64,000 nucleotides of DNA from Endozoicomonas sp. Mp262. GTDB lineage: Bacteria > Pseudomonadota > Gammaproteobacteria > Pseudomonadales > Endozoicomonadaceae. The notes under the pieces were generated by a model that saw only the letters and a list, made by a program, of their open reading frames with translations, made no database searches and was not told the origin of the DNA. The translations under genes were made by a program, and so were the position numbers. Of this stretch, positions 1 to 7,107 are shown piece by piece. Each line of letters begins with the position of its first letter. Positions within the stretch are counted from its first letter, which is position 1. The stretch is from contig NZ_CP092489.1 in assembly GCF_025643335.1 (NCBI RefSeq), forward strand, positions 811,001 to 875,000, read 5' to 3'.

Positions 1-6
1 TCATAG

Positions 7-174
7 GGAGAGGGATTTAAAGACCAGTACTCTCTTTATAATAGAGTAAATGTATCATTCAATAGCTATCTGATCGTTAGATCAAGAAGTAGATTTCTCG
101 TACTGGCCGAACATCCAGTTTATTTGAAACCAAACTATGACCTACTTAATCAATTACTCCAAATGTACAGCTGA
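7..174 (+). pseudogene. possible C-terminal gene remnant (55 codons)
   Basis: An open frame without an obvious start ends in TGA at 172-174. A TAG in the same frame at 4-6 separates it from anything further left, so if it is coding it is a decayed tail. The translation has an ordinary mix of residues, including a stretch reading FLVLAEHPVYLKPNYDLL. I do not recognise it. It could be chance. Confidence 0.2.
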
Positions 175-408
175 CTAGCTGTAAATATAAGGCAGAAAAA
201 ATAACTATTTTTTTCTTTATTTTATTTTTTAAAAAATTATTAACTATGCACATAATTCACGATATGGGATAGCACTTAACGCCGCTAACACGGGTTGATA
301 ATTGATTGTGACTTTTGCATTAGAATGCCGTAAGCCTGCAAAAGGCGCAAGCAGTTGGTGGTAAAACTAGAAAGACATCCACAAACTTATCGTTGCAAAT
401 CAAGGTCA

Positions 409-501
409 AATTAATGGATGTCCCAAAATCAAAAATCACCAAAATCAAAAATCACATCCCAAAATCACAATTGAAAATCAAATTCTAATTAATGGATGCC
501 C
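409..501. repeat. short AT-rich repeat cluster in a non-coding stretch
   Basis: The stretch 175-587 holds no gene I can support and is strongly AT-rich (T and A runs at 200-240). Within it the motif ATTAATGGATGYCC occurs at about 410-423 and again at about 487-500, and a short unit close to AAAATCAAAAATCAC is repeated in tandem at 425-456. Related GGGACATC and GGGTGTCC motifs recur at 2719-2770 and, on the minus strand, at about 28098-28110 next to the group II intron tails. This suggests a small dispersed element. Its nature is unknown. Confidence 0.4.
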
Positions 502-1175
502 TCAAAATAAAAAATATCTAACTCCTGCTGCATTGAGGGATTACTACTATACTTTTGTTTTACTTTGGGCATTGCTTGGTCGAAATAATGTGTCACCAAA
601 ACAGGGTTTTGAAGCCTGAAATTATCCATGCGATAGATGGCTGCAAGAAAAGTAAATCTTATTTTATTGTTCTCATCTGCTCATCTTTTTTTTGCGTGAG
701 TGTTTTTGCTACTGGCGGGCAAGAATGGGACGCTATCCCTATTTTAAATAAAGGAATCTTGGTATTAAATGGAAGCATTCAAGAGCTAACCTGTTTCAAA
801 TCAGAAATCAATTGCAAGTTATCACGCTTTCCAAGTGAAACAGAAAAAAGGAAAAGGGAAATTAAAAAATCCAGAACTAGATTTTTGACATCATTTATTG
901 GTGAAAGGGGAATGCAAAAAGATCCATTAGATATAGCTCTTTCAATTGCTTTTTATAATGAAAAATACTGGGGACAACAAAAAGGAGTAGATAGGTTGTT
1001 CTTTATACCTCTTGAAAGTGATCAGGATATCAAATCAGTTATGCTAATAGATACACATAATTACATGTTTAAAATGGGAACGAATCTGTTTTTTTTAACC
1101 TTAATTAATGGTCAGTGGTACTCGACTTTAGAGTTACCAAAGAACAATAGTACGATTTTCATCTGAAATCGGTTA

Positions 1176-1216
1176 ATAGCAACCATCTCCAAACAAAATA
1201 CAAAGATGGTTGCTAT
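1176..1216 (+). promoter_or_regulatory. hairpin covering the transposase start
   Basis: ATAGCAACCATCT at 1176-1188 is perfectly complementary to AGATGGTTGCTAT at 1204-1216. The 13-bp stem contains the ATG at 1206 and touches the ATG at 1215. Several IS elements use such a fold in read-through transcripts to hide the transposase start; that this one does so is inference. Confidence 0.55.
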
Positions 1217-2531
1217 GCTCACTTCAGATCATAAAGAGATCCTCCGGGAGCTTGCCTTATATACAACGTTTCTTGCTTCAGCGCTATCCCCAACAGCAGT
1301 ACCTACGTTCTGCGAACTTCTTTTTGGCTGCATGCTATCCGGGCAAGGCTTTGTCACTCAGGCGCTGTTATCTATTAATAACTTTCAATGCGTATGGAGC
1401 AGTTACCACCATTGGCTCTCTCAAGGCAAGTGGCGGTGGAGGAGCCTCGCATGCCGGCTCATTCAGCTGGTATGCTCAAAAGTACCACGGGGTGAACTTA
1501 TCAACATTGGTCTTGATGATTGGGTGGTGGAGCGTTTTTCTGACAAGGCTCCCGCTTGCCGAACCCATCACCAGCACAGTAAAAAAAGGAACCGGCCAAC
1601 GTATATCTGGGGACAATGCTGGGTATCCCTGGCTGTTGTATTTGAGCGGGCTAAAGATGAAGTATTTACTGCCATCCCTGTGCTTTCCTTTCCATCTCCT
1701 GCTTCAGGCAATGCCAGTAAGCTAAAAATCGCTGTTGCCATGCTAAAAGTGGTGAGACAAGAGGTGAAGGTGCAAGGACTGCGCTTGCTGACAGACTGTT
1801 GGTATATGAACTGGACGCTAATGCAACCCGTTCTGGAAATGGGCTATGAAGTAGTAGGGCAAATCCCGTTAAACCGGGCATTGTATGCCTTACCGTTGGA
1901 GTCCACTGCAAAAAAACGTGGGCGACCCAAAAAGTATGGCATCAAAATGACGCCCCCGGAAGTGGAGAAGCTACCGGAATATCAAACAACCGTAAGAATA
2001 TACGGCAGATTTCGAAAGATACGTTATCGCACCCGGGTATGTCGGGCTCGCTTCCTGAAAGGCCGCAAGGTTCGGGTTGTCTGGGGTCGGTTTGAAAATG
2101 ATAAAGGACTGACAGAAAGCCGTATATTCATTGCAACCAATACTGGACTTGAAGGTATAGACATCCTTCGTATTTATGCGAAAAGATGGCCGGTTGAACC
2201 CATGTTTCAGCAAATTAAACATTCATTTGGTTGCCGCCAGTTATGGCAGCAAAAGCTGAGAACTCTGTTGCGGTGGATGCATCTGAAGATGGCTGGATAC
2301 GCATTATTGCAACTGTTGACCGTCTGTAAAAATCAAGCAAGCGTGGGCATTTCAAGGATTCCTTGGCGGGATCAGGACACAACCACCGCTGGCATGCTAA
2401 GATTTGCACTCGCAGGAATTATCCCCAGATTACCTATTCGTGAGGGCTGGAACCGATATAGCCAAAAATATGAGTTCAATTTTAATAGTTTGACTGACGG
2501 AATAGTCAAAGAAAAGAAAAAAGCGGCATAA
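1206..2531 (+). CDS. DDE transposase of the IS at 1121-2652
   Basis: The 441-residue protein is a DDE-type transposase. Visible landmarks are GLDDWVVERFSDK (about residues 103-115, first acidic region), LLTDCWYMNW (about 195-204, second Asp) and KRWPVEPMFQQIKHSFG (about 328-344, carrying the catalytic Glu in the context typical of IS4/IS701-type enzymes). A KKRGRPKKYG segment near residue 236 is probably a DNA-binding basic patch. ATG 1206 lies in the stem of a fold-back hairpin and ATG 1215 is an equally good start. No frameshift or truncation is seen, so it may be active. Confidence 0.85.
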   Translation: MVAMLTSDHKEILRELALYTTFLASALSPTAVPTFCELLFGCMLSGQGFVTQALLSINNFQCVWSSYHHWLSQGKWRWRSLACRLIQLVCSKVPRGELINIGLDDWVVERFSDKAPACRTHHQHSKKRNRPTYIWGQCWVSLAVVFERAKDEVFTAIPVLSFPSPASGNASKLKIAVAMLKVVRQEVKVQGLRLLTDCWYMNWTLMQPVLEMGYEVVGQIPLNRALYALPLESTAKKRGRPKKYGIKMTPPEVEKLPEYQTTVRIYGRFRKIRYRTRVCRARFLKGRKVRVVWGRFENDKGLTESRIFIATNTGLEGIDILRIYAKRWPVEPMFQQIKHSFGCRQLWQQKLRTLLRWMHLKMAGYALLQLLTVCKNQASVGISRIPWRDQDTTTAGMLRFALAGIIPRLPIREGWNRYSQKYEFNFNSLTDGIVKEKKKAA

Positions 2532-2760
2532 ATAGCGGCGACAACGCAATAATCAAGAATAATACCGAATCTGAAAAAACGTTTGGATGTATTTTTGCAC
2601 ACAATTTTTAAAATATAACCAGACGTTCATGTCATACTAACTCTAAAGTTAAGGTCAGTGGTATATTCAAGAGATATATACCCATTACTTACTTGGCAGA
2701 GAGGCCGGAGGCGAAAAAGGGACATCTATTAATTGAGTTCTGATTTTTAACGAAATTATT

Positions 2761-3060
2761 ATGGGTGTCCTTCAAATTCTCGAATACTATCGTCCGCTAC
2801 CTGAACTGGATCAGTGGATACGTCGGCGAATCCGCTGCTGTTTTATGAAACAATGGTGTCGTCCGAAAACCCGTATCCGCAACCTGATCCGGCTGGGTGT
2901 AGACCGGCGCAGAGCTATCAGTATAGGTTTAAGCAGTAAAGGCCCTTACCGGCTTGCGAAAACCTATGCGGTACAACTGGGTCTGAACGACAGGTTTCTG
3001 GCAACAGCAGGGCTTGTTTCCCTGAAAGACTTATGGGTCAGGTTTCACTACCTTCAGTGA
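2761..3060 (+). pseudogene. group II intron maturase, C-terminal fragment
   Basis: The 99 residues match the end of group II intron reverse transcriptase/maturases: LDQWIRRRIRCCFMKQWCRPKTR is the usual start of the GIIM maturase domain, followed by a conserved region about LGV spacing and a short tail. The reverse transcriptase domains that should precede it are absent; upstream sequence becomes repeat-like at 2719-2770. The ATG at 2761 is therefore probably not a native start. The RNA domains V-VI follow directly at 3059-3129. The fragment sits at the far end of an integron cassette array, the usual home of IIC-attC introns. Confidence 0.8.
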
Positions 3061-3129
3061 ACCGCCCGGTGCGGACCCGCATGCCGGGTGGTGTGGGGAG
3101 AGCTGGAGAGAAGCCAGCTCTTACCCGAT
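3059..3129 (+). ncRNA. group II intron 3' end (domains V and VI)
   Basis: Immediately after the maturase stop, GAACCGCCCGGTGCGG pairs with the downstream CCGCATGCCGGGTGGT to form a domain V-like hairpin. A second hairpin, GAGAGCTGG/CCAGCTC, follows and resembles domain VI. The sequence ends in TTACCCGAT, the common 3' terminus of this intron class, and the next bases are TATGC. In IIC-attC introns the insertion point is TTGT/T in the attC bottom strand, so a TATGC exon fits an attC core (compare TTGTTATGT at 3560-3568). The 5' part of the intron is lost, so it cannot splice or move. Confidence 0.7.
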
Positions 3130-3168
3130 TATGCATACTCTGAAGCTTTTGACAGAAGTAGGCAAAAG

Positions 3169-3495
3169 GTGAAAGTTTTATTAATTGGAGCTGTTCTATC
3201 CGCACAGATTTTTCCGGCAATGGCAAATGAGAACTGTGCAATTTGTTTGGCAGCTATGCATAACTCAAAGACTTTGGAATGTGGGCACAAATTTCATCCC
3301 TCTTGCATTGGCGATTGGCTTGCAAGAAATGTGAATTGCCCAATATGTAGAGATACGGATATAACTGCAATGATGGAGGAAATAGGAAAGTTAGTGCATG
3401 AATCACAAAATCCAAATCTTACACCAGAGCAAGCGCAAGAAATATTGGATCGACTGAAGCTTTTACAGGAACAGTTACAAATAAACATGCAGTAG
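3169..3495 (+). CDS. secreted RING-H2 finger protein
   Basis: From a GTG at 3169 the product is 108 residues with a signal peptide (MKVLLIGAVLSAQIFPAMA, then NEN). The mature part opens with a RING-H2 finger: CAIC, ten residues, C-G-H-KF-H, two residues, C, ten residues, CPIC, i.e. the full C3H2C3 ligand set. A short helical tail with a TPEQAQEILDRLKLL segment follows. RING domains act as E3 ubiquitin ligases in eukaryotes; bacteria lack ubiquitin, so a role in a host cell is likely but inferred. A longer reading from ATG 3088 would start inside the intron and is unlikely to be native. The gene lies antisense to the cassette direction, between an attC and the intron-interrupted attC. Confidence 0.75.
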   Translation: MKVLLIGAVLSAQIFPAMANENCAICLAAMHNSKTLECGHKFHPSCIGDWLARNVNCPICRDTDITAMMEEIGKLVHESQNPNLTPEQAQEILDRLKLLQEQLQINMQ

Positions 3496-3502
3496 ATTAA
3501 GG

Positions 3503-3568
3503 GCATAACGCCGCCTTCAGCGGTGCAGGCGCGTTAGCGACTGCGTCCGCTGAAAGGCTTTGTTATGT
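3503..3568 (-). other. attC recombination site 1 (66 bp)
   Basis: Outer cores GCATAAC (3503-3509) and GTTATGT (3562-3568) bound an imperfect palindrome: CGCCTTCAGCGG pairs with CCGCTGAAAGG. Read on the minus strand it begins ATAACAAAGCC and ends GGCGTTATGC, the usual attC direction. The antitoxin stop codon (3563-3565) lies inside it. Confidence 0.75.
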
Positions 3569-3862
3569 GGCTGGACGAGGCTCAAAGCTGATTTTGACTT
3601 TATAGCCAATAGCTTTGGCATAGTCTTCTATTGTGGAAAGTTTAGGAGACATTTTAGAATTGACGTTCTCAAGCCTTGAGATATTGCTTTTCTGAGTGTT
3701 AAGAATGTCTGCCAGCTCTTCCTGTGTCAGACCTGCCTCTTTCCGAAGAGATATGAGCTTTTTCCTCAGCTCGTAAGCAAGCTCTTGCTGCTCGTACTCT
3801 TCGCGAACTTTAGGGTCAGCAAGCGCTTTTTTCTTAAAGTTTGAAAATGATGGCCTACTCAT
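3563..3862 (-). CDS. HigA-like antitoxin (XRE family)
   Basis: The 99-residue protein has a helix-turn-helix of the XRE/Cro type at about residues 36-90 (LISLRKEAGLTQEELADIL, then QKSNISRLEN), preceded by a charged N-terminus. This is the usual antitoxin of RelE/HigB-type toxins: it neutralises the toxin and represses the pair's promoter. Its ATG overlaps the toxin stop by four bases (ATGA), so the two are translationally coupled, with the toxin first as in higBA loci. It lies in an integron cassette whose attC begins at its stop codon; toxin-antitoxin cassettes are known to stabilise large integron arrays. Confidence 0.85.
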   Translation of the reverse strand: MSRPSFSNFKKKALADPKVREEYEQQELAYELRKKLISLRKEAGLTQEELADILNTQKSNISRLENVNSKMSPKLSTIEDYAKAIGYKVKISFEPRPAT

Positions 3863-4182
3863 CTTTTGACCTCCTTCATTCGTTTTTTTGCAAGGTCTAG
3901 CTCTTTCTTGGGTGTTTTCTGAGACTTTTTAATGAACGAGTTAAGAATGATAATTTCTTTCCCCTTCACCATACAGTACAGAGAACGACCAATACCCTCC
4001 TGACCTTTAGCTCGAATTTCAAAGAGACCGTCGCCCATAGGGGCTGTATAAGGTTTACCAAGGCCTGGGCCAAATTCTTCAATCATTTCAGCTATATGGA
4101 TGAAGTTAGCCAAAATACCTTTGGGAAATCTTAAGGTCTCCTCCTCTACCTTCTCGTTATAAAACGTAATTTTCCACTTCAT
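3859..4182 (-). CDS. RelE/HigB-like toxin (phage Gp49-like family)
   Basis: At 107 residues this has the length and pattern of the Gp49-like RelE/HigB group: an N-terminal strand KWKITFYN, a helix, then GLGKPYTAPMGDGLFEIRAK and GIGRSLYCMVKGKEIIILNSFIKKSQKTPKKELDLAKKR. The last segment (FxKKsqkTPkkEl..A..R) is characteristic. Family members are ribosome-dependent mRNA interferases. The gene is first in a two-gene cassette with the XRE antitoxin, overlapping it by four bases. The frame is complete, so it is probably functional. Confidence 0.85.
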   Translation of the reverse strand: MKWKITFYNEKVEEETLRFPKGILANFIHIAEMIEEFGPGLGKPYTAPMGDGLFEIRAKGQEGIGRSLYCMVKGKEIIILNSFIKKSQKTPKKELDLAKKRMKEVKR

Positions 4183-4256
4183 ACTCTCAGGTTATCATAT
4201 ATGATAACTTTAACAAGAAAAAGTTCCCTAGAATTTGTTGAATTCTGAAAGAAGCC

Positions 4257-4334
4257 ACATAACGCCTTGCAGCAGCGGCGTGCCGATAGGCACGTCCAGC
4301 CCCGAAGGGGCGATGCTGGCTGCGATTGTTAGGT
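4257..4334 (-). other. attC recombination site 2 (78 bp)
   Basis: Cores ACATAAC (4257-4263) and GTTAGGT (4328-4334) flank GCCTTGCAGCAGCGGC, which pairs with GCTGGCTGCGATTG, and a central GCCCCGAAGGGGC hairpin. It is very similar to the site at 4959-5039. The GNAT stop codon (4329-4331) is embedded in it. Confidence 0.85.
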
Positions 4335-4889
4335 TTCGTTGTATTGATCCACTTTTTTCAGCATATCAACCATAAAATCATCTATCTCTGTTGGCATTGG
4401 TGCTCTTATCTTAAATTTGTAATCACCTACATTCTCTGCCGTCGTAACCTCTGTTGTTCCTTCCTCATGCTTACCGATTACTTTGAAGCCATTTCTTTTA
4501 TACCAAGATAAAGATTTCGGGGTTGCAAACGCATGAAATTCTTTATTACCTTTTGCAGCCTGCAAAAGTTTTCTTCCAATGCCTTTTGCTCTAAAAGCTT
4601 CAGCAACGATTATTGCCTCTATGCGCTGAATTTCAGTACTATCAGTATTAGTGCAAACGATCATTCCCAAAGGCATGCCCTGTGGGTTTTCAGCCAAGAT
4701 CATTCGAGACAATCCTTCATCAATCATCATTTGAGTTTTGGTTAGCTCTCTATATCTTCTCTCAACTGACCAACCAAGGGCTGATTGCATTTCCACTCCG
4801 TAAAATGTAGCAAGCATCAATGATGCAGCCATATCTCCAAAAAGATTTCCTTTTTTTACTTCTCTAAGATACATACTGTTGCCATGCAT
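4329..4889 (-). CDS. GNAT-family N-acetyltransferase (cassette gene)
   Basis: The 186-residue protein carries the acetyl-CoA binding motif of GNAT enzymes, IIVAEAFRAKGIGRKLLQAA (about residues 92-111; the RAKGIG pyrophosphate loop), followed by HAFATPKSLSWYKRNGFKVIG, the usual motif-B region with the aromatic residue near the end of the fold. The substrate cannot be told from sequence. It occupies one integron cassette on the minus strand, with its stop inside attC 2 and its start about 70 bases from attC 3. Acetyltransferases are among the commonest cassette products. The start at 4889 or MYLREV (4874) is uncertain. Confidence 0.85.
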   Translation of the reverse strand: MHGNSMYLREVKKGNLFGDMAASLMLATFYGVEMQSALGWSVERRYRELTKTQMMIDEGLSRMILAENPQGMPLGMIVCTNTDSTEIQRIEAIIVAEAFRAKGIGRKLLQAAKGNKEFHAFATPKSLSWYKRNGFKVIGKHEEGTTEVTTAENVGDYKFKIRAPMPTEIDDFMVDMLKKVDQYNET

Positions 4890-4958
4890 GCCACACCATC
4901 CGCTGCTTTGCTAAATATAAATGACACTCATAATATCACTACGACACTGAGTAGAGAA

Positions 4959-5039
4959 ACCTAACGCCTTGCAGCAGCGGCGCGAGCCGCAGGCGAGCGT
5001 CCAGCCCCACAGGGGCGATGCTGCCTGCGATTGTTAGGT
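4959..5039 (-). other. attC recombination site 3 (81 bp)
   Basis: Cores ACCTAAC (4959-4965) and GTTAGGT (5033-5039) match the consensus RYYYAAC/GTTRRRY exactly. Inner arms GCCTTGCAGCAGC and GCTGCCTGCGATTG pair, with a GCCCCACAGGGGC loop. On the minus strand it reads CCTAACAATCGC to GGCGTTAGGT, the canonical direction, which sets the cassette orientation. Confidence 0.9.
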
Positions 5040-5040
5040 G

Positions 5041-5406
5041 TTAATCCCCAGACTCACGGGTATCATAGCATTTTTCTTTTATGTACAGAAAATTACCACT
5101 TTCCGGCATAAGTAGGAATTGACGTTTATTTTTACACTCAGCACAAACTTGAATAAACTCTCCTTGTTCTGTTTTATTTTTATTATATGAGAAATGGGTT
5201 AAGAGAGTAGACTGAAAATATTTACTTCTAGGATATGATACAATTAAATTCCACATGTAATCAGAAAGTGGATAAACAGTCCAAGTAACGAATTCATGGT
5301 TGCTAGAATTCAGATAACCTAATTCAAAAAATTTTGGATCAGCTCTAATAAAAGACCCATATAAACATAAAACCATAAGGTAAAATTTTGAATATTTTGA
5401 AAACAT
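5041..5406 (-). CDS. small secreted protein, first integron cassette
   Basis: From ATG 5406 (residue 17 of a longer frame that opens at 5454) the product is 121 residues starting with a signal peptide, MFSKYSKFYLMVLCLYGSF, cleaved near RADP. The mature part is rich in aromatics and has CAECKNKRQF and EKCYDTRE near its end, four cysteines that may pair. I do not recognise the family. It is the cassette next to attI, hence the most recently acquired and the one closest to a cassette promoter. Its stop abuts attC 3. Confidence 0.6.
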   Translation of the reverse strand: MFSKYSKFYLMVLCLYGSFIRADPKFFELGYLNSSNHEFVTWTVYPLSDYMWNLIVSYPRSKYFQSTLLTHFSYNKNKTEQGEFIQVCAECKNKRQFLLMPESGNFLYIKEKCYDTRESGD

Positions 5407-5459
5407 AAAGCCAATATTCTTTCTGTAGAGAATCATGGTTATATGGTAGTTCACTATTT

Positions 5460-5530
5460 CTTATACACCTAACAGCTATTATCTCTCAACCGAGCGATAT
5501 TGGATAATAGCCGCACTACCCAGATATCCC
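5460..5530 (-). other. probable attI site
   Basis: On the minus strand the core GTTAGGT (5466-5472) marks the junction between the first cassette and the integrase-side sequence. This is the position expected for attI, 250 bases from the integrase start and divergent from it. The boundary to the right is not defined by sequence alone. Confidence 0.6.
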
Positions 5531-5720
5531 CCGATCACGCTTCATATACCCGCAACCTGCGGGGTATTATTTCACAAACACCGCAGCAGTAACCAACTGA
5601 TAATAAAGATAAAAAACCTGATATTCATATTTCTCTCCAATATTTTTCGTTTGAGTTATTTGCAAAATGGGGAAATGCGCCAATAATACTGTATAAAAAA
5701 ACAGTTGTTAAGGTATTCAC

Positions 5721-6680
5721 ATGTCAGTTCGCTTTATGGACAGTGTGCGAAACACACTGCGAGTTAAACGCTACAGTTATCAAACCGAAAAATCCTATTG
5801 CTATTGGATCAAATACTATATTCGCTATCACAATATGAGACACCCTAATGAGATGGGACCTGATCATGTTATGCAATTTTTAACGTACCTTGCAGTTCAG
5901 AGGCATGTTTCAGCATCTACCCAAAATCAGGCGCTGAATGCCCTTAATTTTCTCTACGTTCAGATAGTTGGCAGACCTTTAGGCGATGTTCGAAAAGCAG
6001 CACGCGCCAAAAAGCCTCCCAGAATACCCGTTGTTTTCGAGCGCCATGAGATAAAGGCGCTATTTGATGTTGTCCACCCTGATCACAAGCTGCCTTTTCA
6101 GCTGATGTATGGCTCTGGACTGCGCTTGATGGAATGTCTTCGACTTCGGATTAAAGATATCGACTTTTATCGAAAAACGATTATTGTTCGCAGTGGTAAA
6201 GGCGGCAAAGACCGTATCACATTGTTGCCTGAGCCATTAATTCCCACTATTGAGCTAAAAATAAATCAAGTCAGTCATTACCACCGGGCAGATTTAGACG
6301 CTGGCTTTGGTGAAGTCTGGATGCCTGATGCACTGGCGAGAAAGTATCCCTCTGAAGCAGTCAGCTTGCACTGGCAATACCTGTTTGCTTCACATAAGCG
6401 TTCAATAGAACCCCGGTCAGGTAAAGAAATGCGCCATCATATTGATGACAGCACGCTGCAACGTGCGATAAAAAAAGCTATTCAAAAAGCATGCATTTAT
6501 AAAAAGGGAAGCTGTCACACTCTACGCCACTCGTTTGCTACGCATCTTTTAGACGATGGCTATGATATCCGCACGGTGCAAGAGCTGTTGGGACATAAGG
6601 ATTTAAAGACGACCCAGATTTATACCCATGTACTAAATCGGGGTGGCCATTCAGTGCATAGCCCGCTCAATAAACTTTAA
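5721..6680 (+). CDS. intI: integron integrase (tyrosine recombinase)
   Basis: The 319-residue protein is a tyrosine recombinase of the IntI type. It has an N-terminal SAM-like core-binding domain (to about residue 90) and a catalytic domain with the first Arg in [14 protein letters not shown], the H-x-x-R box in [22 protein letters not shown] and the nucleophilic Tyr in IYTHV. The segment [21 protein letters not shown] (about residues 206-226) is the extra patch specific to IntI, needed to bind folded attC. It faces away from the cassette array and has an AAGG ribosome site before ATG 5721. The frame is intact, so the integron may be active. Confidence 0.92.
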   Translation: MSVRFMDSVRNTLRVKRYSYQTEKSYCYWIKYYIRYHNMRHPNEMGPDHVMQFLTYLAVQRHVSASTQNQALNALNFLYVQIVGRPLGDVRKAARAKKPPRIPVVFERHEIKALFDVVHPDHKLPFQLMYGSGLRLMECLRLRIKDIDFYRKTIIVRSGKGGKDRITLLPEPLIPTIELKINQVSHYHRADLDAGFGEVWMPDALARKYPSEAVSLHWQYLFASHKRSIEPRSGKEMRHHIDDSTLQRAIKKAIQKACIYKKGSCHTLRHSFATHLLDDGYDIRTVQELLGHKDLKTTQIYTHVLNRGGHSVHSPLNKL

Positions 6681-6689
6681 ATCCAGACA

Positions 6690-6905
6690 CGCTACCGCTC
6701 TACCGAAAAGTTATTATTGCCCGCAGTGGAAAGGTGAAAAAGACCGTGTCACACTGTTGCCAGAGCCACTGATCCCCGCTATCCAGTTAAAGATTAACCA
6801 GGCAGGTCACTATCACAGGGCTGATCTGGATGCCTGATGCATTGACAAGAAAGCCCCCATCAGCAACATTTAGTCCGCACTGGCAGTATTTGTTTACTTC
6901 CCACC
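6690..6905 (+). pseudogene. decayed second intI fragment
   Basis: Sequence after intI repeats the intI region 6170-6400 with many changes. Matching segments include the frame reading [24 protein letters not shown] (intI has [24 protein letters not shown]) and, in another frame, a counterpart of the IntI-specific patch ending HWQYLF. Frameshifts and a stop near 6835 make it non-functional. It is a remnant of a related integrase gene, not a recent duplication. Nothing further is seen in 6906-7107 apart from the nnr leader. Confidence 0.75.
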
Positions 6906-7107
6906 AAACCAGCTATAAATATCTCCAGATACGCTACCGCCCGGAGGCAAAGCCAACACCTTTAATGGGCTTGGCAGAGCAATAGGCCTCGGTAGCTCGG
7001 TTATTACAATTTTATCGTCGTATAGCTTACAAAATCCCTGATCTCATGTCCCTAACAGGTTCGGTAGAGGTATCCTTTGAGAAAACCTGATCCTGTGAGA
7101 GAACGTC

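Larger units (their letters stand above)
1121..2652 (+). mobile_element. insertion sequence with 11-bp target duplication (IS4/IS701-like)
   Basis: The boundaries come from the perfect 11-bp direct repeat GGTCAGTGGTA at 1110-1120 and 2653-2663. The ends are imperfect inverted repeats sharing ACTTTAGAGTTA (1125-1136, and its complement near 2638-2649). The element is 1532 bp with a single transposase gene. Duplications of 10-12 bp are known in some IS4-group elements, while IS701 usually makes 4 bp, so the family assignment is left open. It disrupts a secreted-protein gene. Confidence 0.8.
588..2736 (+). pseudogene. secreted protein gene split by an IS
   Basis: A frame open from ATG 588 (TTG 555 is an alternative) has a signal-peptide-like segment, KKSKSYFIVLICSSFFCVSVFA, cleaved near ATGG, followed by about 150 residues of hydrophilic sequence I do not recognise. 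At 1120 the frame runs into an insertion sequence; the ORF as it stands ends at 1166 on IS-derived codons. The 11-bp sequence GGTCAGTGGTA at 1110-1120 is repeated at 2653-2663. Joining the flanks at this duplication keeps the frame open (GQWY followed by IQEIYTHYLLGR) to TGA at 2734-2736. The last residues fall in a repeat-like stretch, so the original end may lie elsewhere. Low GC compared with the housekeeping block suggests acquired DNA. Confidence 0.6.
2761..5530 (-). mobile_element. chromosomal integron cassette array
   Basis: Read leftwards from attI (about 5466) the array comprises a secreted unknown (5041-5406), attC (4959-5039), GNAT (4329-4889), attC (4257-4334), a HigBA-like pair (3563-4182), attC (3503-3568), then a RING protein lying antisense within its cassette, and a group II intron in what looks like the next attC. 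Minus-strand stop codons fall at or inside the attC ends, as is typical for cassettes. The integrase is divergent at 5721-6680. The two longer attC sites share most of their sequence, which is typical of sedentary integrons. Confidence 0.8.

Noticed and set aside
268..360. attC-like site starting CTTAACGCCGC
   Set aside because: No matching GTTRRRY partner with paired inner arms was found at the right distance.
409..501. CRISPR-like repeats
   Set aside because: The short AT-rich units are irregular, lack constant spacers and have no cas genes nearby.
3088..3168. Longer N-terminus for the RING-H2 protein
   Set aside because: These codons lie within the group II intron tail; GTG 3169 gives a clean signal peptide.
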